64,000 nt of DNA from Chlamydiota bacterium (GTDB lineage Bacteria > Chlamydiota > Chlamydiia > Chlamydiales > RGXB01), in contig VGMF01000001.1 of the NCBI GenBank assembly GCA_016866475.1, positions 268,481 to 332,480 of the forward strand, written 5' to 3'. This document shows, piece by piece, positions 8,231 to 17,884 of this stretch (positions are counted from its first letter, which is position 1; the number at the start of each line of letters is the position of its first letter). A model generated the notes under the pieces. It worked only from the letters and a program-made list of their open reading frames with translations. It did no database searches and was not told the origin of the DNA. A program made the position numbers and the translations under genes.

Positions 8231-9634
8231 ATGTCCATTTCGGTTTCAGAGTTAACAAACAGAATCAAAAAACATTTAGAGCCGACCTTCAAGGGTGTCA
8301 CCGTCCAGGGAGAGATTTCTAATTTTAAGGCGCAGGCCTCCGGACATTATTATTTTACCCTAAAAGACGAGGCTTCCCAACTCTCGGTCTCCTTCTTTAA
8401 CGCCGCCCGCTACAAGCTCCCCCGGGTTCCAAAAGATGGAGACAAAGTCATCATCACGGGCGATATCAACATTTATGCTCCACGAGGGAATTATCAACTT
8501 GTGGCTCAGGGGTTGATATTTACGGGTGTAGGTGACCTTCTACTCAAATTGCACCAACTCAAACTAGAGATCAAAGAGCTAGGCTGGTTCGATAAAGAAT
8601 GGAAAAAGCCCCTCCCCTCCCATCCTAAAAAAATAGGGGTGATTACAAGCCCTACCGGAGCGGTAATTCAAGACATTATCCATGTTTTAAACCGGCGGAT
8701 TGCAAATTTTCACCTCATCTTATACCCGGTAAAAGTCCAGGGCGAGGGGGCCAAAGAAGAGATCGCCTTAGCTATTAACGAGATGAACCGCTACCAAATC
8801 TGCGATGTTCTCATCGTCGGGCGTGGGGGGGGATCGATCGAAGACCTCTGGGCATTCAATGAAAAAATTGTAGCAAAATCCATCTTCGACTCTCAAATCC
8901 CTATTGTAGCGGCTATTGGACATGAAACCGATTTTACCATAGCCGATTTTGTAGCGGATGTAAGAGCTCCGACCCCTTCAGCTGCTGCTGAAATGGTATG
9001 CACTAAAACAAGTGATATTTTAGACCGCCTCAAACAATTTGAAAAAAGGCTTGATCAAATCATTAAAGGGATCTCTGAGAAAGTCCACCTCCGTTTAGAG
9101 CAGTTCAAAAAACAACCTGCACTGCGCGGGATCGGCCTTTTGCATCCCTTCCTCCAAAGGTTGGATCATATGTGCAATTCCCTAGATTTAGCGGTACAGG
9201 CCTCGGTTCTTTCTGAAAAAAACAGACTGGAACTTTTAGCTATCACCCTACAAGGATTTGCCCCCCAAAAAAAACTTAGAGATCAGAAAGCAGCCCTTCT
9301 CCAAATAGAGCAAGCAATAAGCTCTTTTGTCGTACAACTCACAAACTATCGCAAAAAAGATCTTGAAGTGATGCAGGCCCGTTTAAACCCCTACGAACCT
9401 TCAAAAAAACTTCAGGAGCTTAAAGAGCGCCATATTCGCATGGCAGAGCATTTGAAATCGCTCAATCCAAAGACGATATTGAAACGTGGGTTCTGTATCC
9501 CCCAGAATAAAAAGGGTGCTATCATTCGCAGCGTGGAGGATATCTCATTAGGGGAAAACATAAACCTTATTTTTTACAACGGTACAATAGGAGCGCACGT
9601 CGATGGAGTTCGAAGCAGCCTTCAAGAGACTTGA
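8231..9634 (+). CDS. xseA: Exodeoxyribonuclease VII large subunit
   Basis: 467 residues. An N-terminal OB-fold (about residues 1-100: VTVQGEISNFK, GHYYFTLKD, GNYQLVAQGL) binds single-stranded DNA. The catalytic region follows (GVITSPTGAVIQDI, VGRGGGSIEDLWAFNE, AIGHETDFTIADFVAD), then a long coiled-coil arm (~260-430). With XseB it forms exonuclease VII, which degrades single-stranded DNA into oligonucleotides. Starts 12 bases after def and overlaps xseB by 32 bases, giving fixed subunit coupling. Confidence 0.95.
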   Translation: MSISVSELTNRIKKHLEPTFKGVTVQGEISNFKAQASGHYYFTLKDEASQLSVSFFNAARYKLPRVPKDGDKVIITGDINIYAPRGNYQLVAQGLIFTGVGDLLLKLHQLKLEIKELGWFDKEWKKPLPSHPKKIGVITSPTGAVIQDIIHVLNRRIANFHLILYPVKVQGEGAKEEIALAINEMNRYQICDVLIVGRGGGSIEDLWAFNEKIVAKSIFDSQIPIVAAIGHETDFTIADFVADVRAPTPSAAAEMVCTKTSDILDRLKQFEKRLDQIIKGISEKVHLRLEQFKKQPALRGIGLLHPFLQRLDHMCNSLDLAVQASVLSEKNRLELLAITLQGFAPQKKLRDQKAALLQIEQAISSFVVQLTNYRKKDLEVMQARLNPYEPSKKLQELKERHIRMAEHLKSLNPKTILKRGFCIPQNKKGAIIRSVEDISLGENINLIFYNGTIGAHVDGVRSSLQET

Positions 9635-9839
9635 AGAAATTTTAGAAAAAATGCAGTCCGAAAATCTTTCCCTAGATGCATCTTTGAGTCTATACGCAGA
9701 GGCGGATAAACTCATTCAGATTTCTTCTAAAAACTTAGCAAAAGCGGAAAAGACAATCGAAATGATTATAAAAAACCGCGATAACGGTATCGAAGTGGAT
9801 GGATCCCTGCAGCCCGTCTTCACTAATTTTGAAGTCTGA
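9603..9839 (+). CDS. xseB: Exodeoxyribonuclease VII small subunit
   Basis: 78 residues, typical of XseB. The two-helix pattern is clear: MEFEAAFKRLEEILEKMQSE, then NLSLDASLSLYAEADKLI and a C-terminal helix. XseB chains stack on the coiled-coil arm of XseA. The ATG lies within the xseA end (32-base overlap), as often seen for this pair. Confidence 0.93.
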   Translation: MEFEAAFKRLEEILEKMQSENLSLDASLSLYAEADKLIQISSKNLAKAEKTIEMIIKNRDNGIEVDGSLQPVFTNFEV

Positions 9840-9864
9840 ACCCTAATTGTAAAAAGGAACGAGC

Positions 9865-11631
9865 GTGGAAGACAATAAAATGGCAGTGGCTCTCTCTTTA
9901 AAAGAACAAGCCTTTTTGCTCCGCCAAGAAATCATTGATGTCGTTTCAAAAAATGGCGGTCATTTAGGGGCCTCTTTAGGCGCTACCGACCTTATATTAG
10001 CTTTGCATCAAGTTTTCAATTCTCCAAGAGACAAACTTATATTCGACACCGGTCATCAAACCTATGCGCATAAGCTTCTTACAGGAAGAAAAGAGCGATT
10101 CCATACTCTAAGAACCCATCAAGGGCTCTGCGGATTCACAGACCCTAACGAATCTCCACACGACCATTTTTTTGCCGGTCACGCAGGCACTGCCCTCTCT
10201 TTGGCACTTGGCGTCCACGATGCGAGTGTCTATTCCGAGGATCCCCCCTGGGTAATCGCTGTTATAGGAGATGCCAGTCTTTCTTGCGGACTCACACTCG
10301 AAGCATTCAACAATATATGCCTAAAACAGGATCGTCTGATTGTTGTTTTGAATGACAACGGGATGAGTATTTCAAAAGGGTGCGGAAATTTTCATGAGTA
10401 TCTTCAAAAAATCGGCACTTTTTCCCCAATGTCGCTTAGAGAGAATTTTACAGATATTTTTTCTTTTTTTAACCTTAAATACCTTGGCCCGATAGACGGG
10501 CATGATCCCGATCAACTTGTAAAGCTATTTTGTAGACTCAAAAACAGTAAAGGCCCTTTTATTGTCCATGCAAAAACGATAAAAGGATATGGTCTCGATT
10601 ATGCCAAAAATTTCCCAACGATCTGGCATGGGCCCAAACCTTTTTGTATCGAGTCGGGGACATTCAAACAAAAAACAAGTACGCTGACGCCGTTTCCGAA
10701 AATTTTTGGAAAAACTCTTTTAGAGATGCAAAAAAACCAACAAGATTTGCAGGTCATCACCCCTGCAACCGCTACAGGAGCATCCCTTGAAGAATTTGCA
10801 GCGCTCCATCCTTCCAATTTTCATGATGTGGGTATAGCCGAAGGCCATGCCATCACCTATGCAGCGGGGCTAGCCCGTTTTAAAAATTCCAAGGTGATCG
10901 CTTCTATTTATGCAACGTTTTTACACCGCGCCCTTGACAACCTGTTTCATGACGTTGTATTGCAAAATGTACCCCTCATACTAGCAATCGATCGGGCAGG
11001 TCTATCTCCCCAGGATGGTTCCACGCATCACGGAATTTACGACATAGCTTTTTTAAAAACGATGCCCGGCCTGATGATTGCCCAACCAAGAAACGGTAAG
11101 GTTTTACAAGAGTTGCTCCATTCCTCACTAGCCTATACAAGTCCGATCGCAATTCGATACCCTAATTTAGATACCCACGTTGATGAAAGCGGATTAGTCA
11201 ACCGGGAACCGGGGGTAGGAGATCTTTTGGCTAAAACTACGACTCTATCAAAAAAAATCCTCCTTGTTTCTCTTGGACACATGGCGGAGGTAGCTTTTTC
11301 TGTACGCAATAAATTACTGGAAATAGGACTTGACGCAACGATATTTGATCCTGTTTTTATAAAACCTCTGGATCACAAACAACTCCACGGTTTGATTTTG
11401 GAGCACGATTACCTGTTTATCCTAGAAGAGCATGCAGAAAAATCGGGACTTGGATCCATCATATTGAACTTTATTAACGAGAGTCAACTCTTCCATAAAA
11501 AAGTCAAAATTTTTGGAGTACCGGATCGTTTTTTTGCGCACGGTTCTTATAAAGAGCTCATGGAGGAAATCGGTCTTAGCGACGACCAGATTTTCGACAG
11601 GATAGTGGAGTTTTTAGATACCGTCTTTTAA
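9865..11631 (+). CDS. dxs: 1-deoxy-D-xylulose-5-phosphate synthase
   Basis: Condenses pyruvate and glyceraldehyde 3-phosphate with thiamine diphosphate to start the MEP isoprenoid pathway. 588 residues, slightly short. Seen: GGHLGASLGATDLILALH, DTGHQTYAHKLLTGR, a cofactor motif GDASLSCGLTLEAFNN..NDNGMS, the central DVGIAEGHAITYAAGLA, DRAGLSPQDGSTHHG, and a transketolase C-terminal domain (~455-588). The cofactor motif reads GDA where most relatives have GDG. Start GTG 9865 has AAGGA about six bases upstream; ATG 9880 is an alternative. It shares the xseAB strand at 25 bases distance. Confidence 0.93.
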   Translation: MEDNKMAVALSLKEQAFLLRQEIIDVVSKNGGHLGASLGATDLILALHQVFNSPRDKLIFDTGHQTYAHKLLTGRKERFHTLRTHQGLCGFTDPNESPHDHFFAGHAGTALSLALGVHDASVYSEDPPWVIAVIGDASLSCGLTLEAFNNICLKQDRLIVVLNDNGMSISKGCGNFHEYLQKIGTFSPMSLRENFTDIFSFFNLKYLGPIDGHDPDQLVKLFCRLKNSKGPFIVHAKTIKGYGLDYAKNFPTIWHGPKPFCIESGTFKQKTSTLTPFPKIFGKTLLEMQKNQQDLQVITPATATGASLEEFAALHPSNFHDVGIAEGHAITYAAGLARFKNSKVIASIYATFLHRALDNLFHDVVLQNVPLILAIDRAGLSPQDGSTHHGIYDIAFLKTMPGLMIAQPRNGKVLQELLHSSLAYTSPIAIRYPNLDTHVDESGLVNREPGVGDLLAKTTTLSKKILLVSLGHMAEVAFSVRNKLLEIGLDATIFDPVFIKPLDHKQLHGLILEHDYLFILEEHAEKSGLGSIILNFINESQLFHKKVKIFGVPDRFFAHGSYKELMEEIGLSDDQIFDRIVEFLDTVF

Positions 11632-11908
11632 ATGAGGATGGGTCTTTTTTTCTAAAAGATTGTTTCATGTTTTTTAAGTTTTATCGGCGCCGAAGACAGC
11701 CTCTGTTCTTATAACAGGGCTGATGTAGGCGGGCAAAAAATGAAGATAATCCTATCAAAAACAGGATCCCTCCTAATTAAAAAAACTAGTCTCTTCTTCT
11801 TTTAAAAGGAGATCTGTTAAAAAAAGAGTAACAAAAAAATCTAAGTTTCATGGTTGTTCTTTGTCTGAAAATCGATCCCATTGTAATCTAGGGTAAATTT
11901 GGATCCAT
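11632..11908. other. Intergenic stretch dxs-nadK
   Basis: 277 bases without a supported gene. A stem with arms AGCC/CTGTT (11698-11707) and AACAG/GGCT (11713-11721), one T bulged, is present but has no T-run, so it is not a classical terminator. A 21-codon reading frame from ATG 11740 ends in Phe residues and has no ribosome site; not called. Confidence 0.4.
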
Positions 11909-12760
11909 ATGAAGAAATCCCTTTGTTTAGTCCCAACACGCTACAAGGCCTCAACAGTTGAGATCGCTCGTGAACTTGTCACGATGCTTACACAACTGGA
12001 TTTTGCAATTTTTGTTGAAGAGGGTTTTGAAGAGGTAGGGGTCCCTGCCATCGTCCCCTTTCAGAAAATTGACTATTTTGTGTTGATTGGTGGCGACGGC
12101 AGCTTTGTTGCCAGCGCCAGAAAATATCTGGCATGGCAAGCCCCTTTTATTGGAGTGAGTGCAGGACATCTTAACTTTTTAGCAGATACATCCATATCTT
12201 TAGCTCTTTTGGATTTTAAACAACTTCTAGATGACAATGTAGTCATCGAAGAGCGTGATGTACTAGAATGCACCCTCCCGAACAAAGATAAGTTTTTTGC
12301 CATCAACGATATTGTCCTGCACAGAGGTGTTAACCCCGGGATAGTGGAACTGACTGTGTTTTCAAATAATGAGTTCATCTGCGACTATCTGTGCGACGGA
12401 CTTATTCTATCTACACCCACAGGCTCTACAGCCTACTCCCTGTCTGCCGGAGGACCTATAGTCTACCCTCAGGCTCAAACAACTACTATGGCCAGCATAT
12501 GCCCCCAATCCCTAGCGTACCGCCCGATCGTCCTGCCTTCCACTATGGAGCTTGAAATTCAGTATATTTCCAATCAAAAGCCGATTCAAATTTCTGTGGA
12601 TGGCCAAATCAACCGTGAGATAAGCACCCTGGAGCGGATTATAGTCAAATCGGCACCGCTGAAACTAAAATTAGTAAAATTGAAGAACCACTCCTACTGG
12701 GTGAAGCTGAGCCAAAAATTGGGCCTAAAAATCAAAAGTCGGGCGGACCAACCCGGTTAA
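11909..12760 (+). CDS. nadK: NAD kinase
   Basis: Phosphorylates NAD to NADP using ATP or polyphosphate. 283 residues, normal length. The GGDGS nucleotide motif is at about residues 61-65, followed by GVSAGHLNFLAD, the catalytic-site NDIVLHRG, DGLILSTPTGSTAYSLSAGGP and SVDGQ near the end, all family blocks. It stands apart from dxs and runs 11 bases ahead of rlmH on the same strand, so the two are probably co-transcribed. Confidence 0.94.
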   Translation: MKKSLCLVPTRYKASTVEIARELVTMLTQLDFAIFVEEGFEEVGVPAIVPFQKIDYFVLIGGDGSFVASARKYLAWQAPFIGVSAGHLNFLADTSISLALLDFKQLLDDNVVIEERDVLECTLPNKDKFFAINDIVLHRGVNPGIVELTVFSNNEFICDYLCDGLILSTPTGSTAYSLSAGGPIVYPQAQTTTMASICPQSLAYRPIVLPSTMELEIQYISNQKPIQISVDGQINREISTLERIIVKSAPLKLKLVKLKNHSYWVKLSQKLGLKIKSRADQPG

Positions 12761-12770
12761 GGATTCTAAT

Positions 12771-13199
12771 TTGATTTTTGATATCACGATTTATTCTGTC
12801 GGGAAAAACAAAGAAAGTTGGTTAAAAGAAGCCCTTGAAGAATACGAAAAAAGGCTAAAATCCTCTGTCAAGTTTCATTGGGTCCTTGCGAAAAATGATC
12901 ACGAACTGGAAGAGCGTATGGATGCCGAAAAAAATTGGATCGCTCTAGACCCGATGGGCAAAACGTTTACGAGCGAAGAATTCAGTAAGTTTCTGATGGA
13001 GAATTTAGAATCGGAGGGTGGAAAACTTCGTTTAGTTATAGGTAGCAGCGAGGGGCTTACTCCAAAATTAAAAAATAAAGCTAAGCACTTTATCTCTTTT
13101 TCAAAACTCACCTTCACCCATCAGATCACCCGTCTGATTCTGTTGGAACAAATCTACCGGGGGATACAAATATCTAAATGCACCCCCTATCATAAATAG
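12771..13199 (+). CDS. rlmH: 23S rRNA pseudouridine-1915 N3-methyltransferase
   Basis: RlmH methylates pseudouridine 1915 in helix 69 of 23S rRNA using S-adenosylmethionine. 142 residues. The SPOUT-knot signature is visible in LRLVIGSSEGLTPKLKNKA, FSKLTFTHQITRLILLEQIYR and the terminal CTPYHK. The start is TTG at 12771 with AAGGA eight bases upstream; no ATG lies nearby in frame. The stop is followed within 37 bases by the convergent cydB end. Confidence 0.93.
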   Translation: MIFDITIYSVGKNKESWLKEALEEYEKRLKSSVKFHWVLAKNDHELEERMDAEKNWIALDPMGKTFTSEEFSKFLMENLESEGGKLRLVIGSSEGLTPKLKNKAKHFISFSKLTFTHQITRLILLEQIYRGIQISKCTPYHK

Positions 13200-13206
13200 G
13201 ATAGAA

Positions 13207-13225
13207 CCACCCCTTTAAAAGGTGG
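13207..13225. terminator. Possible shared terminator between rlmH and cydB
   Basis: CCACC (13207-13211) can pair with GGTGG (13221-13225) in the 36-base gap between convergent genes. The stem is short and T-runs are weak on both sides, so this is a tentative call. Confidence 0.35.
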
Positions 13226-13235
13226 GCCTATGTTT

Positions 13236-14267
13236 TCAATAGCTTGTTTTATGGAGTGAGGTTTTTCCACTAAAGCTTTTATAGAGCCATGCTCCATACG
13301 CAAAGACCAACGGCAATCCAAGGATAGCCACAGTCAAAAGAATGATCAGCGAGGTTTTTGATACTGCAGTATTATGCAAATTGATTGTGTAGGCAGGGTC
13401 AATGGTGGAACGCAAAATATTTGGATAAAATCCTATGCTTGCAAGCCCAAAAAGTGTCGAGATATTCATACATGAAAATATGAACGCCCAACCGGGTCTG
13501 TTTCTGCGAATTGCTTCATGAACCATCCAGATGAACACAAATATCAAGACTGGAAATAAATAATAGATTTTGTAATCGTCGTATCTCTCAAACATTTCAG
13601 GTACATCAAGCTCCATGGTTATGGAGGATATGAAATAGGTCAACAAATACAGAGCCATGTAATAAGGAATCACCTTTTTCACCCTTTCGTATAATTCCCC
13701 TTCAGTCTTTAATAACAAAAAGACCCCTCCGTGTATTGCAAACAGAAAAGCTCCCATGAAGGCGATATTGATTGGAAAAGGGCGAAGAAAGGACATGAAG
13801 TTTCCTACAAAAAGGACAACCCCTGCCTCATTTGTAAAGGGGACTCCCGTGACCATAGAACCGAGTAAAAGACCGGCTCCAAAAGTGATGATCAAGGAAG
13901 CTATTCCGAAAATAGTATCCCAAGTCAATCTCCAACGGTAGTTCTCGACTTTCGAGCGGAATTCGATCGCAACAGCTCTTAATATAATCCCAAAAAGGAG
14001 GAACATCACAAGTGTGTAATAGATCGAACATATCGCTGCATACGCAGGAGGAAATCCTGCAAACAATCCCCCGCCAATAATAATCAACCACACCTCATTT
14101 CCATCCCACAGTGGACCGATGGTGTTGAGCATCAGTCTTCGTTCCTGATCACTCTTCCCTAGGTACAAAAGACTCCCTACCCCAAGGTCAAAGCCGTCCA
14201 GCAAAATATACATGACCACAGCGATGCAGATGATTAAATACCAACCTATTTCCAAATATTCTGTCAT
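13236..14267 (-). CDS. cydB: Cytochrome bd oxidase subunit II
   Basis: 343 residues with about eight membrane helices. The first helix holds the typical ILLDGFDLGVGSL. PLWDGNEVWLIIIGGGLFAGFPPAYA and YPNILRST are further CydB blocks. Together with CydA it forms the inner-membrane quinol oxidase that reduces oxygen with high affinity. It overlaps cydA by four bases (ATGA) and is the distal gene of the pair, with no cydX-like small ORF seen after it. Confidence 0.95.
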   Translation of the reverse strand: MTEYLEIGWYLIICIAVVMYILLDGFDLGVGSLLYLGKSDQERRLMLNTIGPLWDGNEVWLIIIGGGLFAGFPPAYAAICSIYYTLVMFLLFGIILRAVAIEFRSKVENYRWRLTWDTIFGIASLIITFGAGLLLGSMVTGVPFTNEAGVVLFVGNFMSFLRPFPINIAFMGAFLFAIHGGVFLLLKTEGELYERVKKVIPYYMALYLLTYFISSITMELDVPEMFERYDDYKIYYLFPVLIFVFIWMVHEAIRRNRPGWAFIFSCMNISTLFGLASIGFYPNILRSTIDPAYTINLHNTAVSKTSLIILLTVAILGLPLVFAYGAWLYKSFSGKTSLHKTSY

Positions 14268-15652
14268 ACCCTATTCTCCGAATTTGTAAAAAGATCTATA
14301 TCCTCATCATGCACTCCACCAACGGGATCGGGTCCATGTTGGATCTTTTTATCCAGAAGGAAAATAAAAAGCGCAAACAAAAGGGCAAACATAAGACTGA
14401 ACATCGTGAGCGAACCCATGATCTGCCCGCTAGAGACAGTTGCGTTGGTCACACCCTCTCTAGTGCGCAAAAGACCTTGAACCAGCCAGGGCTGACGTCC
14501 AAGCTCAGCGGTCATCCAACCGGTCAGGTTGCCCACATAAGGGAGCAGTACCGAAACAACACAAACTCTCAATAGCCACTTTGACTCCTCAAGTTTTTTC
14601 TGCCGATAACGCCAGATAGCCCACATGATAATCATTACCATCATCCCCCAGGTCGCCACCATGATATGATAGGTCTGAAATACAAGTTGTATATTCGGAC
14701 GATCTTTTGGATCGGGTGCTACCTCTTTCAAACCTTTCACGGGCTCTTTAAAATTCCCGGTCGCAAGAAAACTCAAAAGGCCAGGGACTTTCAATCCATA
14801 TACTTTCTCATTTTTCTCATCGACCCAACCAAAGAGGGAAATCGGCGTATACTCCTCAGTGTCGTAAATTCCCTCAAGAGCGGCAAATTTGACCGGTTGG
14901 TTTTCATAGACACCCCTGGCGGTAGAATCAGCAGAGATAAATTGCACAACCAACATAACAGCTAAAAAAATAATGGAGATCTTCTGACAGGTTTTTGCAA
15001 AAAGGTGGTGCCTATTTTTTAGAACATAGTAGCTTGAAACACTCAAAACCAAAAATCCGCCCAAAACCCAACATCCTACCAGAACATGGAAGATCCTGTC
15101 TAAAGTCGACGGGGTAAAGTAGACTTTCCACAAATCGACGATCACGGCCCTTTTTTGGGCACCGGTGCCAATAATTTTATAACCGTCGGGGGTGTGCATC
15201 CATGAATTTGCCATCACAATCCAAATAGCGCTGAAGTGGGCGCCAAAAACAACCATGCATGTTGAAAGATAATGCATTTTACGGCTTACCCTCTCCCAAC
15301 CGAAAAGCATGAAACCGATGAAACTTGCCTCAAGAAAAAAGGCAAAAATCCCTTCAGGAGCAAGTAGAGAACCAAAAACATCCCCAACAAACGTAGAAAA
15401 TCTGGCCCAGTTATTTCCAAAAGAAAAAAGTTGCACAAAACCGGTAGCCACACCCATAGCAAAGAAAAGGGCAAAAATCCTTGTCCAAAAGCGACAGATC
15501 TCCTTAATCTCAGGATCTTTTGTTTTCACATAAATTCCCTCAAAAATGACCAGAATCAATCCGAGACCAATGCTCATAGGTGGGAATAGATAGTGGAAGG
15601 AGATGGTCAATGCATACTGAATGCGCGCCAAAATTAGTGATAACTCGTCCAT
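14264..15652 (-). CDS. cydA: Cytochrome bd oxidase subunit I
   Basis: 462 residues, polytopic. The N-terminus LILARIQYALTISFHYLFPP carries the conserved His region, and ELGRQPWLVQGLLRT is the CydA signature. QLFSFGNNWARF and EGIFAFFLEASFIG lie in helices 2-3. The Q-loop is of the short type judged from total length. It binds hemes b558, b595 and d and oxidises quinol. ATG 15652 has AAGG upstream. The pair is divergent from cdaA, an arrangement shared with Chlamydia (recalled). Confidence 0.95.
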   Translation of the reverse strand: MDELSLILARIQYALTISFHYLFPPMSIGLGLILVIFEGIYVKTKDPEIKEICRFWTRIFALFFAMGVATGFVQLFSFGNNWARFSTFVGDVFGSLLAPEGIFAFFLEASFIGFMLFGWERVSRKMHYLSTCMVVFGAHFSAIWIVMANSWMHTPDGYKIIGTGAQKRAVIVDLWKVYFTPSTLDRIFHVLVGCWVLGGFLVLSVSSYYVLKNRHHLFAKTCQKISIIFLAVMLVVQFISADSTARGVYENQPVKFAALEGIYDTEEYTPISLFGWVDEKNEKVYGLKVPGLLSFLATGNFKEPVKGLKEVAPDPKDRPNIQLVFQTYHIMVATWGMMVMIIMWAIWRYRQKKLEESKWLLRVCVVSVLLPYVGNLTGWMTAELGRQPWLVQGLLRTREGVTNATVSSGQIMGSLTMFSLMFALLFALFIFLLDKKIQHGPDPVGGVHDEDIDLFTNSENRV

Positions 15653-15845
15653 AGTACCTTATTATATCTCATGATCCATCATCTTAAAGACCCGCTTTAA
15701 AGAAAAAATCCTGAAAAAAACCTTTTTGTATTTTGTAAAGTGATTTTTGAATACCCCTTTGGTTTTTGTCTAGATTTATTTTTTTTTCTAAGGTAAGATC
15801 AAATATGAAGCTATAAACTATATTTATCGACGGGGTTTTTTTACC

Positions 15846-16643
15846 GTGCTGCAATTTTCTTATATCGTTAGCTCGTTCTTTGAAATCCTGGTCATCTCGG
15901 TCATGATGAACTATCTCCTTGCTTTTTTCTGGAATACAAGGGCTCTAGATACGTTCATAGGACTGTCGGCCTTCATCACCCTTTACGCCCTCTCAAGTTG
16001 GCTTGATTTCCCGGTTCTGCATCAAATTCTAATCTTATTGACAAACGTGGCGTTGATTGCGGTGATTGTAATATTCCAACCCGAGTTAAGAGTCGCATTA
16101 TCACGCCTTTCATTTAAGGGGCGGCGCTATAAGGAAATCTTAGAATTTGATCAATTTTTAGATGGTTTTGCAAAGTCTGTGTACAATTTCTCGGAAAAAG
16201 GCATTGGCGCATTGATTGCAATTGAGAATGAAGATAGTTTAGAGGAATTCGGGCCAAAAGGTGTCTTGATGCATGCCCGTTTCTCCCAAGAACTTCTAGA
16301 GACCATTTTTATCACCTCCACCCCTTTACACGACGGGGCGGTTCTTTTGCGAGAAAAAGAGATCATAGCAGCTGCCGTTATCCTCCCCCTAACGCAGGGT
16401 TCCGGGCTTGCAAAGTCTATGGGGACAAGGCACCGTGCCGCCATAGGGCTTTCTGAGGTATCCGATGCTATCATAGTGGTTGTTTCTGAGGAGAATCATT
16501 ATGTTTCTATCGCAAGGGATGGTATTTTAACAAAAAACATAAAGATAGACCGCTTCAAAGCGATTTTCAGAAGCATTTTTGCTCCAGAGAGGCGGGAAGA
16601 GAGCGTTTGGTATAAAGAAATTTTCGATTGGTTCCGACAATGA
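15846..16643 (+). CDS. cdaA: Diadenylate cyclase (c-di-AMP synthase), CdaA type
   Basis: Makes cyclic di-AMP from two ATP. 265 residues: three N-terminal membrane helices (to about residue 80), then the DAC domain with the catalytic DGA (STPLHDGAVL, about 163-165) and RHR (GTRHRAA, about 195-197) motifs. The start is GTG 15846, as the frame opens directly at LQFSYIVSSFFEIL, the usual N-terminus. No strong ribosome site is seen. It overlaps the YbbR-domain gene by four bases; CdaA and CdaR act together in the membrane. Confidence 0.94.
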   Translation: MLQFSYIVSSFFEILVISVMMNYLLAFFWNTRALDTFIGLSAFITLYALSSWLDFPVLHQILILLTNVALIAVIVIFQPELRVALSRLSFKGRRYKEILEFDQFLDGFAKSVYNFSEKGIGALIAIENEDSLEEFGPKGVLMHARFSQELLETIFITSTPLHDGAVLLREKEIIAAAVILPLTQGSGLAKSMGTRHRAAIGLSEVSDAIIVVVSEENHYVSIARDGILTKNIKIDRFKAIFRSIFAPERREESVWYKEIFDWFRQ

Positions 16644-17884
16644 AACAGTTTTTGCACGATCTTTTTTTTGAGAACATCCCAAGAAAATTAGTGGCAGTAC
16701 TAACCGCCATCATTATTTTCTTTTTTGTAAATCAGTCCCTCACTGTGACGAAAATTGTCAATAACGTCTCGATACGTCTCATAAATATCCCCACCCAGAA
16801 AACCGTGGAAGGGCTTTTGCCAAACGGATATCTCTCAAAAAAAATTGCTCTTACCTTAAATGGAAAAAAGTCATCTTTGGAGGAGATTTCTTCTACAGAC
16901 GTTGAAGTTGTTTTAGATCTTTCAGGAAAAAAAGAGAGTTTTACAGCCCAAATCACGGAAAAAAATCTATTCTCTCTCAATCCTCAAATCAAAATAGCTA
17001 GAGATATCCGAAAAGTATCTACTAGACAGCTTTATATCCAACTGTTAAATCTTGTGAGCGACAAGATTCCCGTTTACCTGCTGAAACCTTCGGGCGAAGC
17101 TCCCAAAGGATACCAATTTGTCGATATTCATCCCCATATGGTATTCGTGGATGTAACCGGTCCTGATGAGATCATAAAAAAACTGAAATTACAAGGCTTG
17201 GTAAAAGTTTTTAGCTTAAATGATATATCTTTAGAAAATCTTGACGGAATCGCTTCAAATACCTCAAAAAATGATGTTTTGACCTATAATGTCTCTCTTG
17301 ACCAGTGCTTTATATATATTCCCTCCCTAGCACCTGATAAAAAATTCTATTTCGACCCCACCTCCGATAAAGTCAAAATTGATTTCTTAAAAACACAGAA
17401 CCTTCTACTGGATACCAAAATACCGGTCACTTTTTTTGTACCCTCAAAACACCCTAAAGAGATCGATGTCTCCCAAATCTCGATACAAGAAAATTCCGTT
17501 GTGACAACGTTGATGAATCAAAAGGTATTGGCCCCTAAACTCTATGCTAAAAATGTGAGCCAGCCTTTTCTCGATACAATCCAATCGATGATGCAAATTG
17601 TTGTTGTGCCCCCCATTTTGCTTGGGCAACGCCCCAGCTGGTCAATAGAGTTTATCGGATTAAAAGACCTTGAGGAGCGCTATATCAATAAAATGATCCA
17701 AGAAACCTCTAGTACCCGCTCTAACGATCAGCCCGAATCGATCAAACGGGGGTTGTATAAATCAAGGTTTAGAAATTATGCGACCCAGATGGTTCTTACG
17801 CTCGAGGATGGAACCCCTCTTGATTTCTCGATCCAATTTAAAAACACAAAAATTACCCTTCTATTAAAAACCGATGCCGGCTAA
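16640..17884 (+). CDS. cdaR: YbbR-domain regulator of CdaA
   Basis: About 414 residues. ATG 16640 overlaps the cdaA stop (ATGA) and is preferred to TTG 16628. A single N-terminal membrane helix (LVAVLTAIIIFFFVNQSL) is followed by extracytoplasmic repeats resembling YbbR domains, e.g. VSIRLINIP, GYLSKKIALTLNGKK and KIPVYLLKP...FVDVTGPDEIIKKL. In Firmicutes CdaR adjusts CdaA activity; position here supports the same partner. Unlike those operons, no glmM follows; rsmE does, overlapping by 11 bases. Confidence 0.85.
   Translation: MKQFLHDLFFENIPRKLVAVLTAIIIFFFVNQSLTVTKIVNNVSIRLINIPTQKTVEGLLPNGYLSKKIALTLNGKKSSLEEISSTDVEVVLDLSGKKESFTAQITEKNLFSLNPQIKIARDIRKVSTRQLYIQLLNLVSDKIPVYLLKPSGEAPKGYQFVDIHPHMVFVDVTGPDEIIKKLKLQGLVKVFSLNDISLENLDGIASNTSKNDVLTYNVSLDQCFIYIPSLAPDKKFYFDPTSDKVKIDFLKTQNLLLDTKIPVTFFVPSKHPKEIDVSQISIQENSVVTTLMNQKVLAPKLYAKNVSQPFLDTIQSMMQIVVVPPILLGQRPSWSIEFIGLKDLEERYINKMIQETSSTRSNDQPESIKRGLYKSRFRNYATQMVLTLEDGTPLDFSIQFKNTKITLLLKTDAG

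Noticed and set aside
11698..11721. Hairpin between dxs and nadK as terminator
   Set aside because: No T-run follows and one bulge; kept only as a note in the gap entry.
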